Below, piece after piece: positions 54,369 to 64,000 of a stretch of DNA of 64,000 bases; position 1 is the first letter of the stretch; each line of letters opens with the position of its first letter. The notes under the pieces were generated by a model. That model was not told the DNA's origin and did not search any database. It saw only the letters and a list, made by a program, of their open reading frames with translations. The stretch lies in NCBI RefSeq assembly GCF_016808095.1, contig NC_068974.1, positions 21,064,825 through 21,128,824 on the forward strand, in the 5' to 3' direction. The translations under genes and the position numbers were made by a program. The stretch is from Vigna angularis (lineage: Eukaryota > Streptophyta > Magnoliopsida > Fabales > Fabaceae).

Positions 54369-56849
54369 TGTGAGAACCTAGAAAATAGAGTATTAGAGTT
54401 CATGGATGTTTTAAAATAATGAAATTGAGTATTTTAAAATTAAAATAATTTACAAATATAAATAGAATTTGTTAAACTCGTCTCATTACATAAAACACAA
54501 ATCATCTCTCTAAAACTATTCCTCTTAGTTCTCTCTTCATTTTCTCTAAGAAATCTTACTCCTCGATCATCTATTTGACGATCAGGAAGTTCCTATGAGA
54601 CCACAACTGACCTCCATTTTTAACCAATCAGTTCTTGTTTTAAACACAAGTAAGTTTCTACTTCCTTTTCCTTTTGTTCTCTATTTATGATCATGCTTAG
54701 GAAACTCTTTGCATGTGTCATTTATACTCTATTCTTGGTTCTTTGTCGATCTGTAGTCTTAAAGACTCCTTTCTATCATAATTTGGTGATTTGTAGGTGT
54801 TTCTAGAAGTTTCTTGTACGATAAGTAAAAGAGGTGTGTTCTTAGAGCTGTGTATCTTCGACGTAAGATAAAGGGAAGCTAGAACTTAATCTTTAACTTT
54901 AATTGTCATGTAATTTTTAGGGGTTGTATGTGTATTAGCTTGATTGAGTACTAATTTTTAGTATTTGTGCTATTTTGGTTTAATTAAATGTGTATGTTTA
55001 AGTATTGGATGATCTAATTCTAATGTGCTGAAATATGAATATCAATGTTGTCATGAACTGTGTAAGATGAAGTTGTATTGATGTTTGAAATTGAATGCAA
55101 AGTATTTGGATGATGATCAAATCTTTGGGTTTTTAAGTCTAAAAGGGAGTTTTAATAGGTGATTTTGAGAGGTAGGTGTTGGGGTGAGGAAACAATTATT
55201 CTAGGTCTGTTATGTAGTCATTTGAGACTTTTTAGAAGTGTGAAATTGTTTAAAATTGATCTAGGACAAAGAGGTAGTTCATTATTGGTGTTTTGGAGGA
55301 TTTTAAGTGTAAATTTGGAGTTTTAAGTTGCAAGATTTTGAAGTAAGGGTGTGGACTGTTTTGGGAAGTTGAGAGTTTGTTATTAGACAAATTATGACTT
55401 GTTTAGGCATTTAAATCAGTAAAATTTGGTGTGGAAGCGATAATTGCATAATTGGGTGAGTTCCTTAGCACATTTTAGTTCAACTTTGAGGTTTAACTTG
55501 TGAAAAATTGAAACAGAAAGGTTTGGAGTAAACTAAGGTGTTAGGGTATGTTATCTAGTGTATTATGACTTGTTTGTGTTGTTAGTTTGCTGAAATTGGT
55601 GTTAAAAGAAGTATAAAGGAGTTTGGGCAGCTTAGAGAAGTGCTTTTGGTTTCAAGTGGTCAAATAGAGTTAGAGATGTGTTTTTTGGGGTTTCTCAGTG
55701 TTTAGAGGGTCTTCGGGATTAGTTGAAGTGGTGTAGGAAGTGCCCAAAGTCATAGAAGTAGAGTTTCAAGTTCTGATATGGCGTTGAACACCTTTGTCAT
55801 GGTGCTTAAGCATCACTTTCCAGTGTCGTTGGAGCTTAGTGCCAGGTTTCTAGGGCTGAGCGCCAGGTTTCCAGTGGTTGTAGCGCTGAGCAGTAGTTTC
55901 TAGGGCTGAGCACTACTTTTGTAAGTATGAGTTTAAATGGATTTTTGTGTTGTTTAGTGACTCTTCTTGGATTGTTTCTTATGTATTGATGTATATGGAA
56001 TGATTTCATGTGATTTCTAATGACTTGTAAGGTTGTTTCTGGTTCTTTAATGTATGATTAATGGTTTCATGTATTGGTACACTATATGAATGTGAAGTGA
56101 TATCAAGGGTTTCAAAGTTGTGAAAATGAGTTCCAAGGTAGGACTTCTTGGTATTGGTTTCAAGTATTATTAGTATGAATGGAGGGAGCTCAGTGTTAAG
56201 AGTTATCTTAACACTCTAATGGTCATTCATTCTCAAGTATAGAAGATTGACACATGTGGTGAGAGTAGCAAGAGGTCTTAGTCTAGGTACTTCCAGTATG
56301 GCTTAAGACTCGGTACAAATTGACCTTGTGAGTGTGGTAGAGTGAAACTCGTTGGCAATGATTTTGCAAAGCAAGAAAGGCTACCACAAGTGCACAACCC
56401 GCCATAACTCGACATTCATTCTAAATCTGGATAGTTAGTCTTGTTCCTTGCATGTTAAGATGTTTAGGTTGATGTATGTTATATGTGATTCATGTATGCT
56501 ATGTTCTAAATGTTATATGACTTATTTTGTATCTAGCTTACCCTTTTATTTGTGTATTGTTTGTATGTTTCTGTGTTTCTTCTTTTAGCTATGATCATCC
56601 GATGGGTGTGAGCAGAGACGACGAGGTATCTGTGGAGTAGGCTCTAGATAAAGGGATGTCTGATGTTTAGTTTTTTGTAAATCAACTACATGTATATAGT
56701 TTTGTTTAGTTATCTGGTATATAAAGTTTAAGTTATTGTTATTTTGGATAACTGTAAATTGTACTTTATAATCTTGTGTTTAATTGATCTATTATATTAA
56801 ATCTGTGATGACTATTATATAGTTTAATGATATATTTTGGGATGTTATA
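54369..56849 (+). mobile_element. Solo LTR (Tekay-like family)
   Basis: The 2481-bp segment starts TGTGAGAACCTAGAAAATAG and ends TATTTTGGGATGTTATA (CA end mutated). It is flanked by TTTGG (54364-54368) and TTTAG (56850-56854), 4 of 5 identical. It is homologous to the LTRs at 25466-30770 and, in reverse, 33692-38671. A TGAGCGCCAGGTTT/CTGAGCACTACTTTT-type short repeat lies at about 55780-55920, where the relatives carry other CG-rich arrays. No open frame of note. Confidence 0.78.
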
Positions 56850-56854
56850 TTTAG

Positions 56855-59110
56855 TGTACCAATAAAACATTTTACTAATGTGATGTATTTTTTTTCTAGA
56901 AAAAGAATTAAATTAGAAGATATTATATTGTTTTTTCTTAGCATCGTCATTTTATTATTATCATTAAGATCATTATTACGTTAACATTCTTATAATATTC
57001 TATTATACATCAAATTCTCAATATAAATAATAGTTATCTAACACAACGTGGTAAACATACATACATAAATAATTTATTTGGCAAAAATCCATATTAACGT
57101 AATCATTGGGTTAGCAACATGCCGTTAATTATTATAATTATACATACTTCCCCTCCCCACCATAAGATAAAAATTTACATATCAATGGTATCCAACAATA
57201 TGGATTTGAACATGAAAAATTTATCATTTCACAACCATATTACTTCCAATTTATAAATTTTTTTATAATAAACTATTATATTTAATAAATAAAAATAAAT
57301 GTAAACAAAATTTGAAAATAAAATAGTAATATTCATTAGATGGTAGTAAAAGAAAATATTGTGAACTATCATGGTGCTTTGAACATTTTCTACATTTGTT
57401 TTCAGATATAAACCTTAAAAGGGGAATAATATTCCTATGTGCCATAATTAATGGATCAGCGTTGCTAAAGTCATGCGCATCCACCTAGATAATGCATATG
57501 TAAATCAAACTTTTTCAATTCAGATACAATTCATTTTCTACCTTTTTTTCAGTTATAACATATGTTTATAAACCCAACATACACTAAAATATTAATTATA
57601 AACCTCTATTCTGTCACTAGATTTAGAAATTCAGTTTCGTCACGCTGTTTCTTTCCACCAAATATGAAAATGAATTAAGAAGAATCTCATTTCCCCTTCT
57701 TTCCAGATTTAGTTCTCTTCTACTATTGTCGTATTTTTCCTTATAAAGTCTACTGATATATATTAATAATAACAATAATAATAACAAATAATAATATTAA
57801 TACTATTGATGTTGTTTTCAATTTTATGAATAAAACTATATTTATTGTATTTTTTTTTCTTTATAGAAAAGTTGTGAAGTTCAGAAATCCGCTATAGAGT
57901 TCTTGAATTTTCTTTTCCTGTAACGGCTAGAACTTTCTAATACATTTCTTGTGTGATTGACAAATTTATGTTAAATACATGAAATTTATAGAACTTTCTT
58001 ATTGTATTTTGTTATCTTGAGTTGTATTGTGATGGCACGTTTTGCATTGTTTCTCTTCGTTAATAACATGTTAATTTGATAAGTGAATAACTTTTTTAAA
58101 ATTAAAAAATTTAAAAAAATCACAAATTATCACGTAATATACATTATTCATCCTCTAATTTAAATATCGTTACCATAACAAACTAAATTAACTGAAATTA
58201 ATTAAAATTAGAATTTCATTGAACAAGAAAAATAACATATTGAATAAATTTTGATGAAAATAAGAAACAAAGTAATATTTAACCTAATTTATAATAACAA
58301 AAACAAAAATTATTCAATTGTAGTTACAAGTTCAGAATGTGTTTATGTTAAATACATGAAATTTTTATAATTTATGATAAAATTGTTTCATTATGTACCA
58401 CTTAACATCGAAAAGAATTGCAAACATAATAATTGAAGAATATTCAAAATAATAAAATCAAATTAAATAAGAGACTAAATACATTAATTTTAAAAAAATA
58501 AAACTAAATTAAAATAATTTATAACAGTCAGAAGAATTTTTTTTATAATAAGAAGAAGAAAGAAATATATTAATATCACTTCATTCTCACTTGAAACAGA
58601 CTTTCGTCCTCTTCTAGAAACATATCAAATCACATGACTATTTGACAGATGGAAAACACCACTGCATCTAATGATGAAAAGGTTGATAGTGAGAAAGACT
58701 TGATGTAAGAAAACGTTAAACTTAACCATGTGTTTCATTTTCTTTTTCATTTTATCTTTAAATTAACATGATCAACTCACTCATTTAAATATTTTTCAAC
58801 ATAAACTAACATTTCTATAAACTAAATTAATTAATATGTAAATTAAAAAATCACTTGTTTCGATAAATCAGAATACACAGAAACTAATTTTAGACAGTGA
58901 AAAAAAAAACTTTAGTTTGTTATAGAAAAAGGTTTTTTTTTGAATGATCAGTAATACTAAAAAAAAGATGATTTTGTGTTATTTATTTTATAGCACTTGC
59001 CTACTTGTGTCCTTGGTGCTTGCCTACTATGTAGTATATGATATTATAAAAATTAGGTTATATTATTGAATAGAGAACGAATATAAATCAACGACTTTCT
59101 CTTACCATGT
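56855..59110. other. AT-rich upstream region of the reductase gene
   Basis: No coding sequence or complete repeat was found. The last 100 bp hold the promoter TATA box. Confidence 0.5.
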
Positions 59111-59114
59111 TTCA

Positions 59115-59122
59115 TATATAAA
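59115..59122 (+). promoter_or_regulatory. TATA box of the reductase gene
   Basis: TATATAAA lies 57 nt upstream of the ATG at 59172, which predicts a transcript start near 59145-59150 and a short leader. The codons upstream of 59172 in the same frame contain no ATG, so the start is well defined. Confidence 0.7.
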
Positions 59123-59171
59123 AGGGTTGGATCATGCTGGCTTAGTTTGCAAGAGTTTGAAAAGTAAGAAA

Positions 59172-62100
59172 ATGGAGGAATTGGTGAAGAAGAATGGAGA
59201 AGTTCTTCAAAGAGGCAAATACTGTGTGACAGGTTCCACAGGGTATATTGGTTCATGGCTGGTGGAAGCTCTTCTTCAAAGGGGTTTCACAGTTCATGCC
59301 ACTGTCAGAGATCCCGGTTAGTATTCATCTCTAATATACTAATATAATAGAGTAATTTAGATTTTTTATTATATTTTTAATGTTATTTATTTATTGTATT
59401 TTCAAAATATATTAATATTTAAATATTTTAAAAACCCTTTTAAAATTAAAATTAGCATATCCTAAACAGAGGAATAACACTAAAAAAGTTCAGCAGATAA
59501 GCTGAACTAGAATAGGAAAAACTAGCAATCATATATCATTATAGAAAATTATTGGTTTAAACAGAAGTTATATGAAAATCATTAAATTTTCAACCATAAT
59601 GTTTAGCTAACAAGTTCCTTAAACGCACAAAAAATTTCGTTAAAATCATTATATAGAAATCAGTAGTTACTTTTTTCGAAACTTTTAACATGAATTCTGT
59701 CGAATTCTGAGGTCATTGTCAGATATGGACATCGGAGAAAGAATATAATGTGTACTTTTGAGTAACAATTAGCTACTCAAATTTAAGTGTTTCTGTGTTT
59801 TTAAGAATTTATATTCGAACTATTTATGTAAATATTTACATGTATGTGTAAGAATTGAATTTTGGAAGGGAAGTGGAGACAACTAAATTTTCATTTGAAT
59901 AAGTATTCTCTAATGTAATAATATTTTAAAATAAAATAAATAATATAATAAATTAGCGTGACTTTAATTTTTTTTTAATTTTTCATGATATTTATAATAT
60001 TTTCATTATTTTGAAAATAAAACATTTGTTTTTACTTCACATTTTGCTCTTTTTTTTTGTTCCATTTAGCATTGGTCTCTTTGCTGAGGCTTTTACTTGC
60101 AACCCTCAAATTTTTAAAAAGACCATTTATTTTCTGTAGAGATGACTTTCGGATTACATATTAAAATTTCTATATAGTATAATTTGGAATTCATTTTTTC
60201 TTCTAGATTTAAAATTTAAAAGTTATTTTTTAATTTTAAATTATATAATTTAGAAAGAGAATTTATGAAGGTGCAGGAAGAAATAATCATTATTACAGGT
60301 AACTAAAGTTTTCTGCACCCTTTCAAATTTTACCTCCCATCCCATCAAGCATTCCAGAAAATGTTTTTCGTAAAAGGAGGGGTGACTGATTCCGGAAAAA
60401 AAAATTCCAAAAGTGTCTATTGTATTCTGAAAGATAAATTCAGGAAGTAATAGGTTGTAAAAAGAAAATGATAGGGTGCAAGAAGTAGTTTCCTTACTGG
60501 TATCCTATAAGCCCATTGTTGATCTCTTTTGCTGAACTACTCTGTTATTAGACTCTAGCCTAGAACCCATTATTAAGTTGTCTATTACCAATGCTTCATT
60601 TTACTGTTAAACTAAAATGTTCATAGAAATCTCACCATCTTGTATATACCAATCTTAATGAGTAATTAATCCAGGAAGTTTAATACATCTAAAATTAATT
60701 ATAACTCAAACTTATATTGTGATTTATACTAATAAGATGTTTCATTTTCCTATCATATAAAGAGATGATTTCTTTAATAAAAAAATTATATTTTTATGCA
60801 AAGGACATTCTATTTATAGAGGAAAACATAAAAGGGTAAAAATAACAGACATTCAGGATCAACAAATTTTGTAGTATCTGATGGGCTAATGAAACTCAAA
60901 ATCAAATTATGTCTTATTATATGCTTGATTTTGTTGATTACAAATATTTCTATATTTTAATTATTTATGACTCATTCTTCACTTTCTTGTGGCTATGTAA
61001 AAGCAAAGTCATTGCATCTTCTGTCTCTGTGGAAGGGTGGTGACCAATTGAGATTTTTCAAAGCGGATTTGAATGAAGAAGGAAGCTTCGATGAGGCTGT
61101 AAAAGGGTGTGTTGGTGTGTTCCATGTTGCTGCCTCAATGGAATTCAATGTTAGTGAGAAAGAAAACAATGGTAATGCATTGAATGTTCAGTGCTTTTTG
61201 TTAGAACCTGACATACACCACAAAAACTTTTCACTTCTGAACTTTCTATAATGGTAACAGATAAATATTCTTTGAATTGAACTTGCAGAGGTTTTTGTTC
61301 AAGAAAACATAATTGACCCTGCTATCAAAGGAACCATAAACCTTCTCAAGTCTTGTTTGAAATCCAATTCTGTGAAAAGGGTTGTCTTCACATCTTCCAT
61401 TAGTACAGTCACTGCCAGAGATAGCAATGGAAATTGGAAACCAATGGTGGATGAATCTTGCCAAATCCAACCAAAAAATGTGTTGAATACTCAAGCAAGT
61501 GGATGGGTAATAAGTGATGTTTTTTCACTTGTAATTTACACCAGATTGGTTCCATTCCTTAAGAACTTTCTCTATGGTGACAGGTTTATGCACTTTCAAA
61601 GCTTCTCACAGAAGATGCAGCATTTCAATTTGCAAAAGATAATGGCATTGATCTTGTGTCAATAATCACAAGCACTGTTGCAGGCCCATTCTTCACTGCT
61701 AGTGTACCAAAAAGTGTTAAAGTTCTATTGTCCCCTTTAACAGGTGATTTTTAATGAGAAAGTACTGTAGGTATGCCTAACAGAAAAAATGTCCTTAAGT
61801 ACTAAAATTAATATCTATTTCAATAACTTTCATTCAATTCCTGCATTTGTGAACTTAAGCATCTTTTATGACAAGTTCTTCAAAGAAAATGTACCTCTGT
61901 TCTGTGCTTCTATCTGCATCATGAAGTACAAACAATCCAACATTAGATTGTACACAAAATTCTACATAAAAGAAATATTTGAGTTATTATCACTTGACTC
62001 TATTGATCATAAATGTAGGTGAAACTGAGTATTTCAAAATATTATCTGCTGTAAATGCAAGAATGGGATCAATAGCTTTAGTTCACATTGAAGATATATG

Positions 62101-62380
62101 CAGGGCTCACATGTTCCTGATGGAGCATGCCAAAGCAGAAGGGAGATACATATGCAGCAGCCAAAGTTGTACATTGTCTAACTTAACCACTCTTATTTCC
62201 AGAGTGTATTCATGTTCTAACATCTGCATGAAGGTTGAAAAAGTTTATGACAAAGTTCTCTCTGACATCTCATCAAAGAAGCTAGAAGATTTGGGGTTTA
62301 GCTACAAGCATGGCCTTGAAGATATAATTTATCAAACAGTTACATGTTGCTTAGACTACAGTTATTTACCTCCTGTTTAG
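59172..62380 (+). CDS. Dihydroflavonol-4-reductase-like NADP(H) reductase (extended SDR)
   Basis: Five exons: 59172-59316, 61004-61171, 61289-61506, 61584-61743, 62019-62380. GT-AG introns and phases close to 1053 nt, 350 aa. The dinucleotide motif is [11 protein letters not shown] (GxxGxxG at 21-27), with R46 in TVRDP placed to favour [14 protein letters not shown] follows, then catalytic Ser in VVFTSSIST (about 140-143) and the Tyr-Lys pair in VYALSKLL (Y179, K183). The C-terminal part has [20 protein letters not shown] and [15 protein letters not shown]. The sequence is closest in my memory to the Arabidopsis AT4G27250-type reductases, a group annotated as DFR-like, anthocyanidin-reductase-like or HC-toxin-reductase-like. 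The true substrate is not known, so I give no symbol. Expected site: cytosol. Length and catalytic residues are normal, and nothing is broken. Intron 1 is 1687 bp. Confidence 0.93.
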
Positions 62381-63242
62381 GTTGCAGTTTTTCATACCAT
62401 TAAACATGATTTGAAAAACTCAAGTTTGGTGTTTGTCACACAAATAGATGATGTACTCCTCTTCCAAACCAACAACTTCCTTGAATTTTGGGCATGTTAT
62501 TTTCTCTTACCATAATGGCTACAACATTTCTTAGCCATCATTAATTATCAGTGAAATAGAGGCCAGACACCAAAACTTTCAAGCATGATATATATGACAA
62601 CTAATTAGACCAAGATTGTGATGAGTTGAAAAACACCAAGAACTTAAAGTTATGTCTTAATCTCAATCAACTACTTCAATAGTGGCTACTCCTTATTTTG
62701 AGTTTGTAGAGTGAATGAAGGCAAGACAAGAGGTTGATAGAGGCAAACCTGCTGAATAGGTCTTTGGTCTAGATTGGGACCAAAGTCATTTACAAGAAGA
62801 AAAATTCGTTAAGAACTAGTCGTAGCCAAAGGGGTAATCGTAGTAAGAAAGGTTAGTAAGGTCAAAGTCTAGTAATATCAAAACTATTTGCCATTTTTGG
62901 TGAGGTTGAGCTATTTGGTAACCACCTCTTACCCTTTCATTGTTTTAATATAATTTTAGGTACATGTAAACCAATATTTTATATAAATTTATGAGTAAGA
63001 TATTTTTTAATTAAAATACACAATTTTAATATAATTTTCAAGTAAAGCCCTAACAACATCTTATTTTTTTAATTGTAGAATTATCATATTATTAATTTAT
63101 TATAAAGATATAATAATCAATAAGATACGAGTTCAAGTTAGGCAAAATAATTGACAATACATCTAACCAAAAATTTGAAAACAATGAATTTATAGTTCTT
63201 CAACCATATTAAGATGTTTAATTTTTTTTAATTTTTATTTAA
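62381..63242. other. 3' flank of the reductase gene
   Basis: The first few hundred bases probably include the 3' UTR. No further gene or repeat border recognised. Confidence 0.5.
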
Positions 63243-63250
63243 TATGAAAT

Positions 63251-63703
63251 TAGGAGTAACAAAACGAGTCAAACCTGACTCGATATTGACCTACTAAAAA
63301 CAGGTCAGGTCGGGCTGGCCTGTCAATTGAAAATGGATTGTACTTTATAACTCAAGTTGTTGGACTAGCAAGCTAGTCTACTTGTTTACTTATTTTTCTT
63401 TCTATCATGTAAAAAAAAAACTAATTCTTTTTTATTTTTTACATGAAAACGAGTTGAAAATGAGCTGATGTCATACTAATACTAGAGTGTTGGGCTACCA
63501 AAAACAATCGGGATTACTCAATTCAACATAAACAATGACAAAATCAAAAAGAAAAAAAGATAAGTCGAATTAATCTAAAGATAAAACTGTGTTAGTGTAA
63601 TGAAGTCAAGCTACTGACTATTTACTGAACTGTCAAACTTGACTAACCATGGATTAGTTTGGAATAGATTGAATGACACTACTTGGTCCTTTTTGCCATC
63701 CTA
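63251..63703. mobile_element. hAT-type MITE with 8-bp TSD
   Basis: Ends TAGGAGTAACAAAACGAGTC and, from the right, TAGGATGGCAAAAAGGACC form imperfect terminal inverted repeats. They are flanked by TATGAAAT (63243-63250) and TATCAAAT (63704-63711), 7 of 8 identical. The interior has GGTCAGGTCGGGCTGG-type words and no ORF. A different family from the MITE at 4716. Confidence 0.75.
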
Positions 63704-64000
63704 TATCAAATTTAAACTCACTTAAATTTTTAACAAATATCAACATCTACTTGACAAATTAAAGACATTAAAGAGGAAAGCCCTTAAAATGGTTCATAAA
63801 CTTGTTAGATAATTAGCCAAAAACAGATTATGATGGTTTCTGTGCTCTTATTGTAAGTCAACAACACAAAGCTAGGTCATTTTGCAAATTGAATCTTATC
63901 AAAGCATGCTAGACTTCAAAATTTGAAATAGGAGGAGTTTCATTGAATGACCTCCATTCCAAAGTAACGAGGGTTAGTAGAGACATTTATGAGGTGCATG

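Noticed and set aside
33692..56849. The LTRs at 33692-38671 and 54369-56849 as two ends of one element
   Set aside because: They are in opposite orientation and belong to diverged subfamilies; no shared target duplication.
59127..59171. Longer N-terminus for the reductase starting at 59127
   Set aside because: The first codon there is TTG, and the TATA box at 59115 is too close; the first real ATG is 59172.

Overview
This is a plant nuclear window, most likely from a phaseoloid legume (Vigna/Phaseolus/Glycine-type; inferred from the style of the LTR, MULE and hAT repeats, not proven). The sequence is strongly AT-rich. The only convincing host genes are split by GT-AG introns, and most of the DNA is transposable elements in several nested layers. 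I see no rRNA, tRNA, CRISPR or bacterial-type feature.

Host genes. Two plus-strand genes could be assembled exon by exon, with all splice phases closing. (1) 45599-49023, seven coding exons, 431 aa: a CRLK1/CRLK2-type calcium/calmodulin-regulated receptor-like kinase, with a probable intron in its 5' leader and a 14-codon upstream ORF. (2) 59172-62380, five exons, 350 aa: a dihydroflavonol-4-reductase-like/anthocyanidin-reductase-like NADP(H) short-chain reductase (extended SDR) preceded by a TATA box. They sit about 10 kb apart with TE debris between them, and nothing suggests they work together.

1-10.9 kb: degenerate copia gag-protease remnant (1.34-2.19 kb); a MULE with a perfect 9-bp target duplication carrying a nested solo LTR (2.28-4.18 kb); a hAT MITE (4.72-5.25 kb); a GC-rich island inside a putative MULE-like element (5.32-7.1 kb); then AT-rich sequence with little signal.

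10.9-31.3 kb: a stack of LTR retrotransposons. A degraded element (internal part 11.04-13.76 and 24.98-25.47 kb, 3' LTR 25.47-30.77 kb) was interrupted by an Ogre/Tat-type solo LTR (13.76-17.56 kb), by a complete young LTR element (17576-24971, TSD GCTAC) and, inside its LTR, by another solo LTR (25616-28422, TSD AACCA). The young element looks like a non-autonomous Athila derivative: tRNA-Asp primer site, gag scraps, no pol, one intact 408-aa ORF in the env position, and a set of RNA hairpins sharing one 8-nt loop but having different, still complementary stems. That hairpin family is the most unusual signal in the window.

31.8-44 kb: a Pack-MULE-like element with two captured gene fragments (31823-33494), two minus-strand LTRs of the family also seen at 25.5 and 54.4 kb, and a second captured-sequence MULE (42068-43373, perfect 9-bp TSD).

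49-64 kb: a MULE transposase pseudogene (52.3-53.7 kb) next to short palindromic arrays, a solo LTR (54369-56849), the reductase gene and a hAT MITE (63251-63703).
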